A stretch of DNA of 64,000 nucleotides from Paenibacillus sp. FSL R5-0345 (lineage in GTDB: Bacteria; Bacillota; Bacilli; Paenibacillales; Paenibacillaceae): NCBI RefSeq assembly GCF_000758585.1, contig NZ_CP009281.1, forward strand, positions 4,092,001-4,156,000. Direction: 5' to 3'. The position numbers and the translations under genes were made by a program. Positions 16,947 through 26,526 of the stretch are shown piece by piece (within the stretch, counting starts at the first letter, position 1; every line of letters starts with the position of its first letter). The notes beneath the pieces were generated by a model, which worked only from the letters and a program-made list of their open reading frames with translations, had not been told where the DNA came from and did no database searches.

Positions 16947-19900
16947 TTAAAATAGGGAAAGTTGATTGCTTTCCGGTAAGCCGCGGAAGCAGCCCATATT
17001 GGTCAGCAACTCAATAACTGTCTTACTCGCCTTGGATTTCTGCTGGAAATCCTCAATAGAAAGGAACTCCCCAGCATCTTTCGCAGCGGCTATATTGATA
17101 GCGGCATTCTCACCAATTCCCGCTAATGCGGAAAACGGAGGAATCAAACTGGTTCCATCCACAATAAACTTATTCGCTTCCGAACGGTAAAGATCAATAT
17201 TTTTGAATGTAAATCCACGTGCCGTCATCTCCAAAGCCATCTCAAGGACAGGCAACATAGCCTTTTCCTTAGGCAAAGCTTGAAATCCTTTTTGCTCAAT
17301 TTCTACGATCTGACGGTTGATAGCTTCATATCCCTTACAGCACAGTTCAATATCAAAATCCGCTGCGCGTACAGAGAAATAGGTCGCATAATACTCAATA
17401 GGATGATACAGCTTGAAGTAGGCGGTACGTACTGCAGAAATAACGTATGCAGCCGCATGCGCCTTCGGGAACATGTATTGAATCTTCAGACAAGAATCAA
17501 TATACCATTGCGGAACCTTGCACTTTTTCATTTCCTCGATCCATTCGTCAGACAATCCTTTACCTTTACGAACACTCTCGGTAATTTTAAAGGCCAAGCT
17601 CGCATCCATTCCCGCTTTATAAATTAAGAAGAGCATGATGTCATCACGACAACCGATAACTGTCTTAATGTTACAAGTGTTATTCTTTATAAGCTCTTGC
17701 GCATTCCCAAGCCAAACCCCAGTACCATGTGACAAACCAGAGATTTGTAGTAAGTCAGCAAAGCTGGACGGTTTTGACTCAATAAGCATTTGTCGTACAA
17801 ACTTGGTACCCATTTCGGGCACTCCGTATGTCGCAACCGGCGATCTGATTTCGTCAGGTCTTACGCCAAGTGCATCTGTAGAGTTAAACATGCTCATTAC
17901 CTTCGGATCATTCATCGGAATTGAGGTTGGATCTACACCTGTCAAATCCTGCAGCATCCGCATCATCGTCGGATCATCATGACCCAGAATATCAAGCTTC
18001 AGCAAATTGGCATCAAAAGCGTGATAGTCAAAGTGTGTGGTCTTCCATTCGGCATTGACATCATCCGCCGGGAATTGCACTGGTGTAATATCTTCTACCT
18101 CCATATAGTCTGGAACAACGACTATACCGCCGGGATGCTGTCCCGTACTGCGTTTAACACCTGTACAGCCAGCCGCTAGACGCCCAACTTCAGCTCCGCG
18201 CCAACGTTTCTGGTGCAATTCTTCGTATTTTTTTGCAAAACCGAAGGCAGTCTTCTCAGCTACCGTACCAATCGTGCCGGCACGGAATACATTTTTCTCA
18301 CCAAACATTTCTTTGGTAAAGTTATGTGCATTCGGCTGATATTCCCCTGAGAAGTTCAAGTCGATATCGGGAACCTTATCCCCTTTAAATCCAAGGAAGG
18401 TCTCAAACGGAATATCCTGGCCTTCACCTTTGAGCTTCTCGCCGCAATCCGGACAGACTTTGTCTGGTAAATCGAACCCGCTTCGCACACTACCGTCCAG
18501 GAACCATTCACTATGGCGACACTCGGGGTTTAGGCAAATATAATGCGCAGGCAAAGGATTAACCTCTGAAATCCCAAGAAATGTGGCTACTACAGAGGAG
18601 CCTACAGAACCCCGCGAGCCTACGAGATATCCATCTCGATTTGATTTTTTAACGAGACGTTCAGAAATCAAATAGTTGGCAGAGAACCCGAATTTAATAA
18701 TCGGAGCAAGCTCTTTCTCCAAACGGGCAATAACTACTTCAGGTAGTTCTTCGCCATAAATGGATTTGGCAGTGTTATAACAGGTCTCGCGAATTTCTTC
18801 GTCCGCCCCTTCAAGAATTGGTGTAAATAGCTTATCTGGAAATAACTCCAGCTCTTCAAAACGTTCTGCCAGCTCAACTGTATTCGTAACCACGACTTCC
18901 ATCGCTTTTTCAGCACCGAGAAATTCGAATTCAGACAGCATTTCATCCGTTGTGCGGAAGTGTGCATCCGGTTTACGTTGGTCTTTAAGCGGACTAAAGC
19001 CTGTGATCCCATTAATCGTAATATCACGATACAGCTTGTCCCGGGGTTCAAGATAATGCACATTCCCCGTCGCTATAACAGGTTTATTTAACTGTTCACC
19101 TATTTCGCAAACCTTGCGGACTACATCGCGAAGCTCATCAGGACCTGCTACAAAGCCCTTGTCCACCAAATGCATGTACATGGTCAATGGCTGAATCTCC
19201 AGCACATCATAAAAATGAGCAACCTCCATGGCTTCCTCAGTCGTTTTGTTGAGTACTGCTTCAAAAAACTCACCACGTTCACAACCGGAAATTACGAGTA
19301 GTCCATCTCTATGCTCTTCCAGCTTGGATTTAGGAATACAAGGTACACGTTTGAAATATTCCGTATGAGACATGGAAATGAGCTTATAAAGATTTTTTTT
19401 GCCCACCTGATTAAGTGCATAGATATTACAGTGAAACGGTCTTGTATTCGAAAGATCATTACCCACATAATCGTTCAGTCTATCAAGGCGAGTCATGCCC
19501 TTCATCTTTTCAGCATCCGCAAGCAATCCTGTTAAAATACCACCGAGTGCTATGGTATCGTCTATCGCGCGGTGATGGCTTTCCAGAAGAACTTTATATT
19601 TATCGGCTAATGTGTTCAGCCTGTGATTCTTCATAGTTGGAAATAGTAACCGTGCGAGCTCAAGTGTATCAAGAGACGGATTCGGAAGCACAGGTTCACC
19701 TATTTTACGTAATGAGGCCTGAATAAAACCCATATCAAATCTGGCGTTATGAGCGACTAGGATACTGTCACCCACAAACTCAACAAACTTACGCAGCACT
19801 GGCTCCAGATCAGGAGCATCCTTAACCATTTCATCCGTAATATTGGTCAATTGCTGAATATGATAAGGGATCTTCTCATGCGGGTTAACAAAAGTAGAAT

Positions 19901-21275
19901 AACGATCTACTTCTTTGCCTGCGCACATTTTAATGGCCGCGAGCTCCGTAATATTATTGCGGGTAATCGATAACCCTGTGGTCTCTATATCAAACACTAC
20001 ATAAGTAGCTGTCTTCAAGTCCAAAGGCTGAGCATTCTCAACAATATTTACAGAGTCATTCACAACATTGGCTTCCACACCATAAATCATTTTTATCTTA
20101 TGCTTATGAGCTGCATGGTTCGCATCTGGAAAAGCCTGAACCCCGCCATGATCAGAAATAGCAATTGCTGGATGCCCCCACTGGGCAGCTGTTTTGACAT
20201 AGCTGGTAATCGGAGTGACCGCATCCATCGTACTCATAGTAGTGTGAAGGTGGAACTCCACCCGTTTCTTAGGCGCCGTATCTTTCCTTGCAGGTGGTGC
20301 CTTAACTTCTGTTAAGTCCGAAGGGATCATCACTAGCTCAGGAACTTGCATGAACCGGTCATATTCTACCTTCCCGCGTGCTCTTACCCATTTGCCATTA
20401 GCAAGCTGACTCATCACCTTAAGATCTTCCTTGGTCTTAGCAAACATCTTCATTTGCAAAGAATCGGTGAAATCTGTCAAGCTGAAGGTGAACAAGGTAC
20501 TGCCATTGCGAAGCTCCTTACGATCTAGACCAAAAATGGTGCCTTGAATTGTAATTTTCTTCTCTTCATCTTGAATTTCAAGAATCGGTACAGCCTGTTC
20601 CTTAATTTCATACCCCACCTGAAGCTTAATCACTTCATTAGGATCACTATCATCAGGAGGTGCATCTGTTTCTACTGCAGTCATCATTTGCTCAACGATC
20701 TCTCGTTGTTCCTGCTGCAGCTTTTGCTGAAATTCTTCGTATGCTTCAATATTGTTATTTTCATTCTCCGCCATTAGCACTTTAACTTTTAAGGAGAGTC
20801 CGAAATACTTATCATAAAATTTAATAATTGCCCCATCGATGCCCTTTTTACGAGCAAGCTCCATAGAAGTGGAGTCACTCATTGTCAACATTAAAGTGTC
20901 ATCTTTAAGCTCTTGGGTAGAGCGTGTCAGCCAGCCGTTAACCGAAGGGATCTCGCGGGTCACCCACTCCAGAAACAATCCCCAATATTCTTGGATAAGC
21001 TCTGCCCGACTGACTTTTTCATCATATACGAATAAAAAGCTAACTTTGGCAATATGCTGCAGCTTTTCGCGCATTCTGAGGCAAAATGTCCGGTATACCT
21101 GCGCTGGAACCAGACTTTCTTTCGAAATCACAATTTGCCAGTCTCGGTTACCGCGGCTGATCTCTACACGTTCTATATATCCATCTAAAAAGTAGGGATC
21201 CATGATTGCAGGTGGAATTTCACCTTGCTTCATCAAGAGCTCGAATCTTTTTCTTCTCTCCTGGTTTTGTTCCAT
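16947..21275 (-). CDS. polC: DNA polymerase III alpha subunit, PolC type
   Basis: Main replicative polymerase of low-GC Gram-positives, carrying its own proofreading exonuclease. The 1442 residues are typical. In order: N-terminal domain, OB fold, PHP domain opening with FHLHTT (341-346), DnaQ-like exonuclease inserted at about 420-600 with VFDIETTGLS (427-436), the remainder of PHP, a zinc-binding segment (CLNPECRHSEWF...CPDCGEKL), and polymerase palm motifs KVPDIDLNFSGEYQ and LKLDILGHDDPTMMRML. The ATG follows GGGAGGAAAGC. It is preceded by proS and its terminator plus an intergenic repeat. No clear promoter was recognised. Confidence 0.98.
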   Translation of the reverse strand: MEQNQERRKRFELLMKQGEIPPAIMDPYFLDGYIERVEISRGNRDWQIVISKESLVPAQVYRTFCLRMREKLQHIAKVSFLFVYDEKVSRAELIQEYWGLFLEWVTREIPSVNGWLTRSTQELKDDTLMLTMSDSTSMELARKKGIDGAIIKFYDKYFGLSLKVKVLMAENENNNIEAYEEFQQKLQQEQREIVEQMMTAVETDAPPDDSDPNEVIKLQVGYEIKEQAVPILEIQDEEKKITIQGTIFGLDRKELRNGSTLFTFSLTDFTDSLQMKMFAKTKEDLKVMSQLANGKWVRARGKVEYDRFMQVPELVMIPSDLTEVKAPPARKDTAPKKRVEFHLHTTMSTMDAVTPITSYVKTAAQWGHPAIAISDHGGVQAFPDANHAAHKHKIKMIYGVEANVVNDSVNIVENAQPLDLKTATYVVFDIETTGLSITRNNITELAAIKMCAGKEVDRYSTFVNPHEKIPYHIQQLTNITDEMVKDAPDLEPVLRKFVEFVGDSILVAHNARFDMGFIQASLRKIGEPVLPNPSLDTLELARLLFPTMKNHRLNTLADKYKVLLESHHRAIDDTIALGGILTGLLADAEKMKGMTRLDRLNDYVGNDLSNTRPFHCNIYALNQVGKKNLYKLISMSHTEYFKRVPCIPKSKLEEHRDGLLVISGCERGEFFEAVLNKTTEEAMEVAHFYDVLEIQPLTMYMHLVDKGFVAGPDELRDVVRKVCEIGEQLNKPVIATGNVHYLEPRDKLYRDITINGITGFSPLKDQRKPDAHFRTTDEMLSEFEFLGAEKAMEVVVTNTVELAERFEELELFPDKLFTPILEGADEEIRETCYNTAKSIYGEELPEVVIARLEKELAPIIKFGFSANYLISERLVKKSNRDGYLVGSRGSVGSSVVATFLGISEVNPLPAHYICLNPECRHSEWFLDGSVRSGFDLPDKVCPDCGEKLKGEGQDIPFETFLGFKGDKVPDIDLNFSGEYQPNAHNFTKEMFGEKNVFRAGTIGTVAEKTAFGFAKKYEELHQKRWRGAEVGRLAAGCTGVKRSTGQHPGGIVVVPDYMEVEDITPVQFPADDVNAEWKTTHFDYHAFDANLLKLDILGHDDPTMMRMLQDLTGVDPTSIPMNDPKVMSMFNSTDALGVRPDEIRSPVATYGVPEMGTKFVRQMLIESKPSSFADLLQISGLSHGTGVWLGNAQELIKNNTCNIKTVIGCRDDIMLFLIYKAGMDASLAFKITESVRKGKGLSDEWIEEMKKCKVPQWYIDSCLKIQYMFPKAHAAAYVISAVRTAYFKLYHPIEYYATYFSVRAADFDIELCCKGYEAINRQIVEIEQKGFQALPKEKAMLPVLEMALEMTARGFTFKNIDLYRSEANKFIVDGTSLIPPFSALAGIGENAAINIAAAKDAGEFLSIEDFQQKSKASKTVIELLTNMGCFRGLPESNQLSLF

Positions 21276-21342
21276 GCTTTCCTCCCACCTTTGATAACTC
21301 CGTAAAACACAATCAATGATATTCAGTGAAAGTACAATATTT

Positions 21343-21444
21343 TAAGAAGAAACGACATTGTCGTCTTTTAAAGACAATAACAGTTTCTGGTAAAAATAGA
21401 AGTATAATTTATAACGTAAGCCTATAAATTCATATATTTTAAAA
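21343..21444. repeat. Intergenic two-hairpin repeat, copy A (proS-polC spacer)
   Basis: The plus strand starts TAAGAAGAAACGACATTG and ends CATATATTTTAAAA. Hairpin 1 is closed by GAAAC/GTTTC. Hairpin 2 has an AATTTATA / TATAAATT stem around ACGTAAGCC. It is most similar to the copy at 32001-32102. It lies between the proS terminator and polC. Confidence 0.85.
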
Positions 21445-21505
21445 AGCTTCTGGATTCAAAAAGCATTGGGTTCTTTCGGCCCACTGACTCCTCTCTCCAG
21501 AAGCT
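21438..21505 (-). terminator. Terminator after proS
   Basis: On the minus strand AGCTTCTGGA pairs with TCCAGAAGCT (10 bp). A 41-nt loop contains an inner TGGG/CCCA helix, and TTTTTAAAA follows. It marks the end of the rpsB-to-proS gene string and touches the edge of repeat copy A. Confidence 0.85.
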
Positions 21506-21545
21506 AGATTAAAATACTACAAGACTGTTAATCGGTGCCAAAAGA

Positions 21546-22994
21546 TTAATATGCCTTTGCAAAAACTACAGTATGCTCAGCTGGTTTACCACAGCAAATG
21601 CAGACTTGCTTTTTCTCCGCTGGATCGAAAGGAATGTTACGGCTGCCCGCACCTGTCTCTTCCTTCACTTTGGACTCGCATTCTTCGGAACCACACCAAC
21701 CAGCTAGTGCAAAGCCGCGTTTTTCTTCCATCGAAGCTTTCATTTCTTCCAAGGAATCCACAGAATAGAAATGGTCTTCGCGGAATTTCAGTGCACGTTC
21801 GAACATTTCATTATGAACCTGCTCGAGCATTGCTTGTACCTCTTCAACAAGGTTCTCCTGCTGAATAATCTTCTTCTCACCAGTGACACGTGAGACTATA
21901 ACGCAAACGCCATTCTCCATGTCGCGTGGTCCAAGCTCCAAGCGAACAGGTACACCGCGCATTTCATATTCATTGAACTTCCAGCCTGGTGTTACATCTG
22001 AACGATCGTCCACACGTACACGAACGCCGGCGTTCTTCAGCTCCTTGAACAGCTCGTCCGTCCGTCCAATCACGGCTTCGCGAGTTTTAGGTGGTCCAAT
22101 AGGAATCATAATCACTTGAGTCGGTGCTACCTTAGGCGGCAGAACAAGACCACGGTCATCGCCATGCACCATAATTAGCGAACCAATCAAGCGTGTAGTG
22201 GATCCCCATGAAGTGGTATGCACATATTCCAGATTATTGTCGCGACTCAAATATTGGATTTCAAAAGCTGTTGCAAACTTGGTACCTAAGTAATGTGAGG
22301 TAGCAGCCTGAACAGCACGTCCATCTTTCATCATCGCTTCAATTGAATACGTATCTACTGCACCGGCAAAGCGTTCGGAAGGTGTCTTCTGTCCAGTGAT
22401 TACCGGAATGGCAAGAAAAGTCTCAGCAAAATCACGGTAGTTATCCAGCATCTTCATAGTTTCTTCACGAGCTTCTGCTTCATTCTCATGCGCAGTATGC
22501 CCTTCTTGCCAAAGAAACTCAGTAGTACGGATAAATGGTAAAGTACGCTTCTCCCAACGAACCACATTCGCCCATTGATTGATTAGAACTGGAAGGTCAC
22601 GATAGGACTGGATCCATTTAGAATACATATGCCCGAACATGGTCTCAGATGTAGGACGGACTGCCAAACGTTCCTCAAGCACGTCACCACCAGCCTCAGT
22701 TACCCATGGCAGCTCGGGATTAAAGCCTTCAATATGATCCTTTTCCTTTTGAAAGAAACTCTCTGGAATGAACACTGGAAAATAAGCATTACGATGCCCA
22801 GTTTCCTTGAGGCGACGGTTCATTTCCTCCTGTATATGCTCCCATATTTCATAGCCTTCTGGCTTAAATACGATACAGCCACGTACAGGAGAGTAATCCA
22901 TCAAGTCTCCTTTTTTAATAACATCAATATACCAGCGTGAGAAATCCTCGCTTTGCGGCGTGATTTCCGTAACGAATTGCTTATCTTTTGCCAT
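21546..22994 (-). CDS. proS: Prolyl-tRNA synthetase, archaeal/eukaryotic-type (ProS type 3)
   Basis: Charges tRNA-Pro. The class II core includes the motif 2 region VVRWEKRTLPFIRTTEFLWQEGHTAH and motif 3 MVHGDDRGLVLPPKVAP. The protein has 482 residues, no editing INS domain between motifs 2 and 3, and a C-terminal extension with cysteines GWCGSEEC and CICCGK ending in tyrosine. This is the ProRS form found in archaea, eukaryotes and some bacteria, whereas B. subtilis carries the ~564-aa bacterial form with the INS domain at this same locus. No T-box leader fits in the 25-nt gap to rseP. Confidence 0.95.
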   Translation of the reverse strand: MAKDKQFVTEITPQSEDFSRWYIDVIKKGDLMDYSPVRGCIVFKPEGYEIWEHIQEEMNRRLKETGHRNAYFPVFIPESFFQKEKDHIEGFNPELPWVTEAGGDVLEERLAVRPTSETMFGHMYSKWIQSYRDLPVLINQWANVVRWEKRTLPFIRTTEFLWQEGHTAHENEAEAREETMKMLDNYRDFAETFLAIPVITGQKTPSERFAGAVDTYSIEAMMKDGRAVQAATSHYLGTKFATAFEIQYLSRDNNLEYVHTTSWGSTTRLIGSLIMVHGDDRGLVLPPKVAPTQVIMIPIGPPKTREAVIGRTDELFKELKNAGVRVRVDDRSDVTPGWKFNEYEMRGVPVRLELGPRDMENGVCVIVSRVTGEKKIIQQENLVEEVQAMLEQVHNEMFERALKFREDHFYSVDSLEEMKASMEEKRGFALAGWCGSEECESKVKEETGAGSRNIPFDPAEKKQVCICCGKPAEHTVVFAKAY

Positions 22995-23019
22995 GTAATG
23001 GAATGCCTCCCGAAGAAAA

Positions 23020-24294
23020 TTAGCCGCTGATCAAACGTAATATATCATTATACGTAACAGCAATCATTAATAAGAATAACAGTGCAAATCCAACAAAGTG
23101 AACCATGCCTTCACGACTCGGATCTACAGGTTTACCACGTAAAGCTTCCACGCCTAGGAACGCCAAACGGCTTCCATCAAGTGCCGGAATCGGTAGTAGG
23201 TTAAAAATCCCCAGATATAGACTTAGGATAGCAGCCCAATAGGTAAGATACTGAATGCCTTGTTGAGCAATTTGACCGGTTACTTCAAAGGTTCGTACCG
23301 GACCTCCAATATCATCCATATTGAATTTATTGATCAATTGTTTAAAGCCCAGAAAGATAGCTTCAGTCGTATCGACCATAGCTTTACCTGAACCTGTCAA
23401 CGTCTCGCCAACCCCTGCTTTACGGGTAGGCAGCTCAGGTGTAATCCCTATTTTCCCGCCTTCTTGTCCCTCCATGCTGCGAGGAACGAGAGTCACGTTA
23501 AGGGTCTCATCACCACGTTGCAGCGTCCATTTCATTTCTTTCCCTTTGGACTCCGAGGTTAAATCAATCATTTTTTGGTAATCGGCACCAATCTTCTCAC
23601 CGTTAATGGAGACAATAATGTCACCCTTCTGCAATCCCGCCTCTTGAGCTGGCATTCCTGCAGAAATGTCGCCAATCTTAACATAAGTTGGATTCTCGAC
23701 CGGAATACCAACCATTTGCAAATGGATGGCAAACAGAACAAAAGCTAACAGGAAGTTCATTACAGGACCCGCAACAATAGCCAATGCACGCTGACCCACG
23801 GTTTTGCTGCCGAATTGACGATCTTTAGGTGCAATCTGAGTCTGTTGCGTTCCTTTAATCATCATCGCTTGCGGATGAACGTCATAAGTAGTAACTTCGC
23901 CATCCACATCCAAGCGGATTTGCAGATCATTTTCGAGATCGGTATGCAGGGCCTCACCACGGATAACATTTTTACGTGTATCCAGTGCGTCCAGATAAAT
24001 ATTTTTTACTTTGTTATCCTGGCCGAGTCTTACCGCAATGGTCTGTCCTGAGCCAATTTCAATAATCTCTGGATCTTCACCAGCCATCCGGGCATAACCG
24101 CCAAAAGGCAGTAAACGCAGAGTGAACTGTGTCTCATTCCGTTTATAAGAAAACAGTTTCGGACCGAAACCGATAGCAAATTCCCTCACGAGAATACCGG
24201 CGCGTTTGGCAAAATAATAGTGACCCCATTCATGTACAGTCACCAGGACAAAAAACATGAGCACCGTTAATAAAACGACTTGAACCATTTCCAA
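23020..24294 (-). CDS. rseP: Site-2 intramembrane zinc protease RseP/RasP
   Basis: Cleaves membrane-spanning anti-sigma factors and leftover signal peptides. The first transmembrane helix contains the zinc motif HEWGH (about residues 21-25). FAIGFGPKLFSYKRNETQFTLRLLPFGGYARMAGEDPE follows, then a PDZ domain (PAQEAGLQKGDIIVSINGEKIG), and a C-terminal membrane region with NLLPIPALDGSRL carrying the third zinc ligand. About 424 residues. The TTG at 24294, nine nt after AAAGGGGG, is preferred; the ATG two codons later is possible. Gene order dxr-rseP-proS-polC matches Bacillus. Confidence 0.95.
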   Translation of the reverse strand: MEMVQVVLLTVLMFFVLVTVHEWGHYYFAKRAGILVREFAIGFGPKLFSYKRNETQFTLRLLPFGGYARMAGEDPEIIEIGSGQTIAVRLGQDNKVKNIYLDALDTRKNVIRGEALHTDLENDLQIRLDVDGEVTTYDVHPQAMMIKGTQQTQIAPKDRQFGSKTVGQRALAIVAGPVMNFLLAFVLFAIHLQMVGIPVENPTYVKIGDISAGMPAQEAGLQKGDIIVSINGEKIGADYQKMIDLTSESKGKEMKWTLQRGDETLNVTLVPRSMEGQEGGKIGITPELPTRKAGVGETLTGSGKAMVDTTEAIFLGFKQLINKFNMDDIGGPVRTFEVTGQIAQQGIQYLTYWAAILSLYLGIFNLLPIPALDGSRLAFLGVEALRGKPVDPSREGMVHFVGFALLFLLMIAVTYNDILRLISG

Positions 24295-24419
24295 ACGTAT
24301 CATCCCCCTTTAGGTGTAAGACCGAAGTATGTCCTCTTAATTTATCATTATTCTCCGATCAGGCACAAGAGAATCAACTGTCCCAACCTATTTTTAGGGC
24401 AAAGTAAGTATTTCCAGTC

Positions 24420-24523
24420 AAGCAATAACGCCATCGGCGTCCCTTAAGGAGACAGTACGCGTTTACGCGAGAAATATAAGGATAATGTATAAAGTGAAAC
24501 TTATACTTTCTTATATTTTTAAC
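24420..24523. repeat. Intergenic two-hairpin repeat, copy B (dxr-rseP spacer)
   Basis: The plus strand starts AAGCAATAACGCC and ends CTTATATTTTTAAC. Hairpin 2 is the best preserved of all copies: AAATATAAG / CTTATATTT outer stem and GTATAA / TTATAC inner stem. It begins about 20 nt after the dxr stop codon. It groups with the copy at 34416-34515. Confidence 0.88.
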
Positions 24524-24541
24524 AAGAGAGTTTCCTACGTT

Positions 24542-25681
24542 CTAAAGCGATGCTGCCAGCTCACGAACACGTTTATCACAGAATTCAATTTGTTCCAAAT
24601 TCGGATGGTCCTCGTTAATATGACGATGCAGCACTTCCCCAATGATCTCCTCAATGCGCAGAAATGGGATCTCATGGCTCAAGAAACGAGCAACAGCGAT
24701 TTCATTTGCCGCATTAAAAGCAGTAGTTGCAGTCCCTCCAGCTTTTCCACAATCCATGGCTAGCTTAAGTGCAGGGAACCGTTCAAAGTCCATTTCTCGG
24801 AAAGTCAAACGCCCAATTTCAGCTAACGATAAACGCTGAGCCGGTGACTCCCAGCGTTCGGGATACGTGAGTGCATATTGAATTGGGACACGCATATCGG
24901 GATTCCCAAGCTGAGCAATAATGCTGCTATCGCGGAACTCCACATAAGAATGAATGATACTCTCTGGATGCAAAAGTACATTTACTTGTTCATAAGGTAG
25001 ACCGAATAGCCAATGCGCTTCAATTACCTCAAGCCCCTTATTCACCATTGTAGCAGAATCAATTGTGATTTTCGCGCCCATGCTCCAATTCGGATGACGA
25101 AGTGCATCTTCTACGGTTACATTTTTGAGTTGATCACGAGTGAAATCTCGGAAAGATCCACCAGAAGCTGTTAAAGTGATACACGCAATATCAGAAAGAT
25201 TCTCACCATTTAAGCACTGAAAAATAGCGGAATGCTCACTATCAATAGGTAGCAACTTAACGCCCTTACGATTAGCCAGTTCAGTGACGAGATGTCCTGC
25301 GGTAACCAAAGTCTCTTTATTGGCTAGTCCAATATGTTTTCCTGCTTCGATAGCAGCTAATGTGGATTGGAGGCCTACACTACCCATAACAGCCGTTACG
25401 ACCATTTCGGCGTCTCCACCCGCTGCTACCTCAACTAGGCCTTCATTTCCGCTGAATAGCTGTATGCCAGTAGGCAGACTGGATCTAATCTCATCTGCCA
25501 GTTCTTTTGTCGCAACAGAAACTCGACGTGGCTTAAAAAGGCGAACTTGTTCCAGCAATAATGCTGTATTCGTTCCAGCCGCCAAGCCATCTACTTGAAA
25601 AGAGTCCGGGTGCATAGCGATGACATCTAGAGTCTGAGTGCCGATAGAGCCGGTGGAACCAAGAACACTTATTTTTTTCAT
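24542..25681 (-). CDS. dxr: 1-deoxy-D-xylulose-5-phosphate reductoisomerase
   Basis: Second step of the MEP isoprenoid pathway, DXP to MEP with NADPH. The N-terminal Rossmann motif is GSTGSIGTQTLDVI (residues 8-21). Catalytic and metal ligands lie in LPIDSEHSAIFQCL and TASGGSFRD; further family motifs are HPNWSMGAKITIDSATMVNKGLEVIEAHWLF and NAANEIAVARFL. At 379 residues it is full length. It lies between cdsA and rseP in the common Bacillales order uppS-cdsA-dxr-rseP, linking isoprenoid lipid carrier and phospholipid supply. Confidence 0.98.
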   Translation of the reverse strand: MKKISVLGSTGSIGTQTLDVIAMHPDSFQVDGLAAGTNTALLLEQVRLFKPRRVSVATKELADEIRSSLPTGIQLFSGNEGLVEVAAGGDAEMVVTAVMGSVGLQSTLAAIEAGKHIGLANKETLVTAGHLVTELANRKGVKLLPIDSEHSAIFQCLNGENLSDIACITLTASGGSFRDFTRDQLKNVTVEDALRHPNWSMGAKITIDSATMVNKGLEVIEAHWLFGLPYEQVNVLLHPESIIHSYVEFRDSSIIAQLGNPDMRVPIQYALTYPERWESPAQRLSLAEIGRLTFREMDFERFPALKLAMDCGKAGGTATTAFNAANEIAVARFLSHEIPFLRIEEIIGEVLHRHINEDHPNLEQIEFCDKRVRELAASL

Positions 25682-25701
25682 AGTTATACCCTCTCCTCCC
25701 G

Positions 25702-26505
25702 TTAATAGTAAGGCATTAGCGTTACGATATGTACGAATGGAAATACGATAATCCAGCTGTCACATCGATCAAGAATACCGCCGTGACCAGGTAGAAGTGT
25801 GCCAGAATCTTTGATACCATACGCACGTTTATAGGCTGATTGCACAAGATCACCAAGCTGACCCATTACTGCACAAGAAAGCCCTATAAGAAGCGCTCGT
25901 CCTATCGCTAAATGCTCAGGAGCAAATATTGCAAAAATGATAGCGATCAGCATCGAGATCAGCACTCCACCTACTGCACCTTCCACCGTTTTGTTAGGAC
26001 TGATGGCAGGCCAAAGCTTGTTTTTCCCCATGCTTTTCCCAACAAAGTAAGCCCCGGCATCACTACCCCAAATGCAGAAAAGTAGCAAAAAAGTCCAGAA
26101 CAAACCATGTCCGTCATCCGATGCACGAGCCATGGCCATATAAGAAAAACCCATTCCAATGTATACTATACCAGTAAACAGCAAGGCTGTTACTCGAATA
26201 TCCAATTTATTTTTAGTAAAAACTGTAACTAAAAGGAACAACAGCAGCAGAATCCAAATTCCTTGTTCCCACGAAAACGGCGCAGATACTCCCAGTAAAT
26301 TCCAAGGGATCATGAAACTTAGGATGGCTGCATAACCAAGAACGGTAGAACCGGAAAGCGCAGGTATCCCTATCATTTTCACAAATTCATACAACCCGAT
26401 AAAAGCCATGGCAGTAAGTAACAACTGATATGGCCAATTTCCTAATACGCATAAGCCTAAAAATAGTGCTCCGGCAACAATTCCGGTAATCAATCGCTGC
26501 TTCAA
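25702..26505 (-). CDS. cdsA: Phosphatidate cytidylyltransferase
   Basis: Makes CDP-diacylglycerol from phosphatidate and CTP, the branch point for membrane phospholipids. The 267-residue polytopic protein has about seven hydrophobic segments. The signature SPNKTVEGAVGG and the C-terminal KDSGTLLPGHGGILDRCDSWI are both intact, as is the WGSDAGAYFVGKSMGK segment. The start is a TTG at 26505, ten nt after AGGAG, opening KQRLITGIVAGALFLGL. Next to uppS and dxr. Confidence 0.95.
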   Translation of the reverse strand: MKQRLITGIVAGALFLGLCVLGNWPYQLLLTAMAFIGLYEFVKMIGIPALSGSTVLGYAAILSFMIPWNLLGVSAPFSWEQGIWILLLLFLLVTVFTKNKLDIRVTALLFTGIVYIGMGFSYMAMARASDDGHGLFWTFLLLFCIWGSDAGAYFVGKSMGKNKLWPAISPNKTVEGAVGGVLISMLIAIIFAIFAPEHLAIGRALLIGLSCAVMGQLGDLVQSAYKRAYGIKDSGTLLPGHGGILDRCDSWIIVFPFVHIVTLMPYY

Positions 26506-26526
26506 AGGTTTCCATCTCCTATCAAG

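Noticed and set aside
22995..23019. T-box leader for proS
   Set aside because: Only 25 nt separate rseP and proS, too short for any T-box element.
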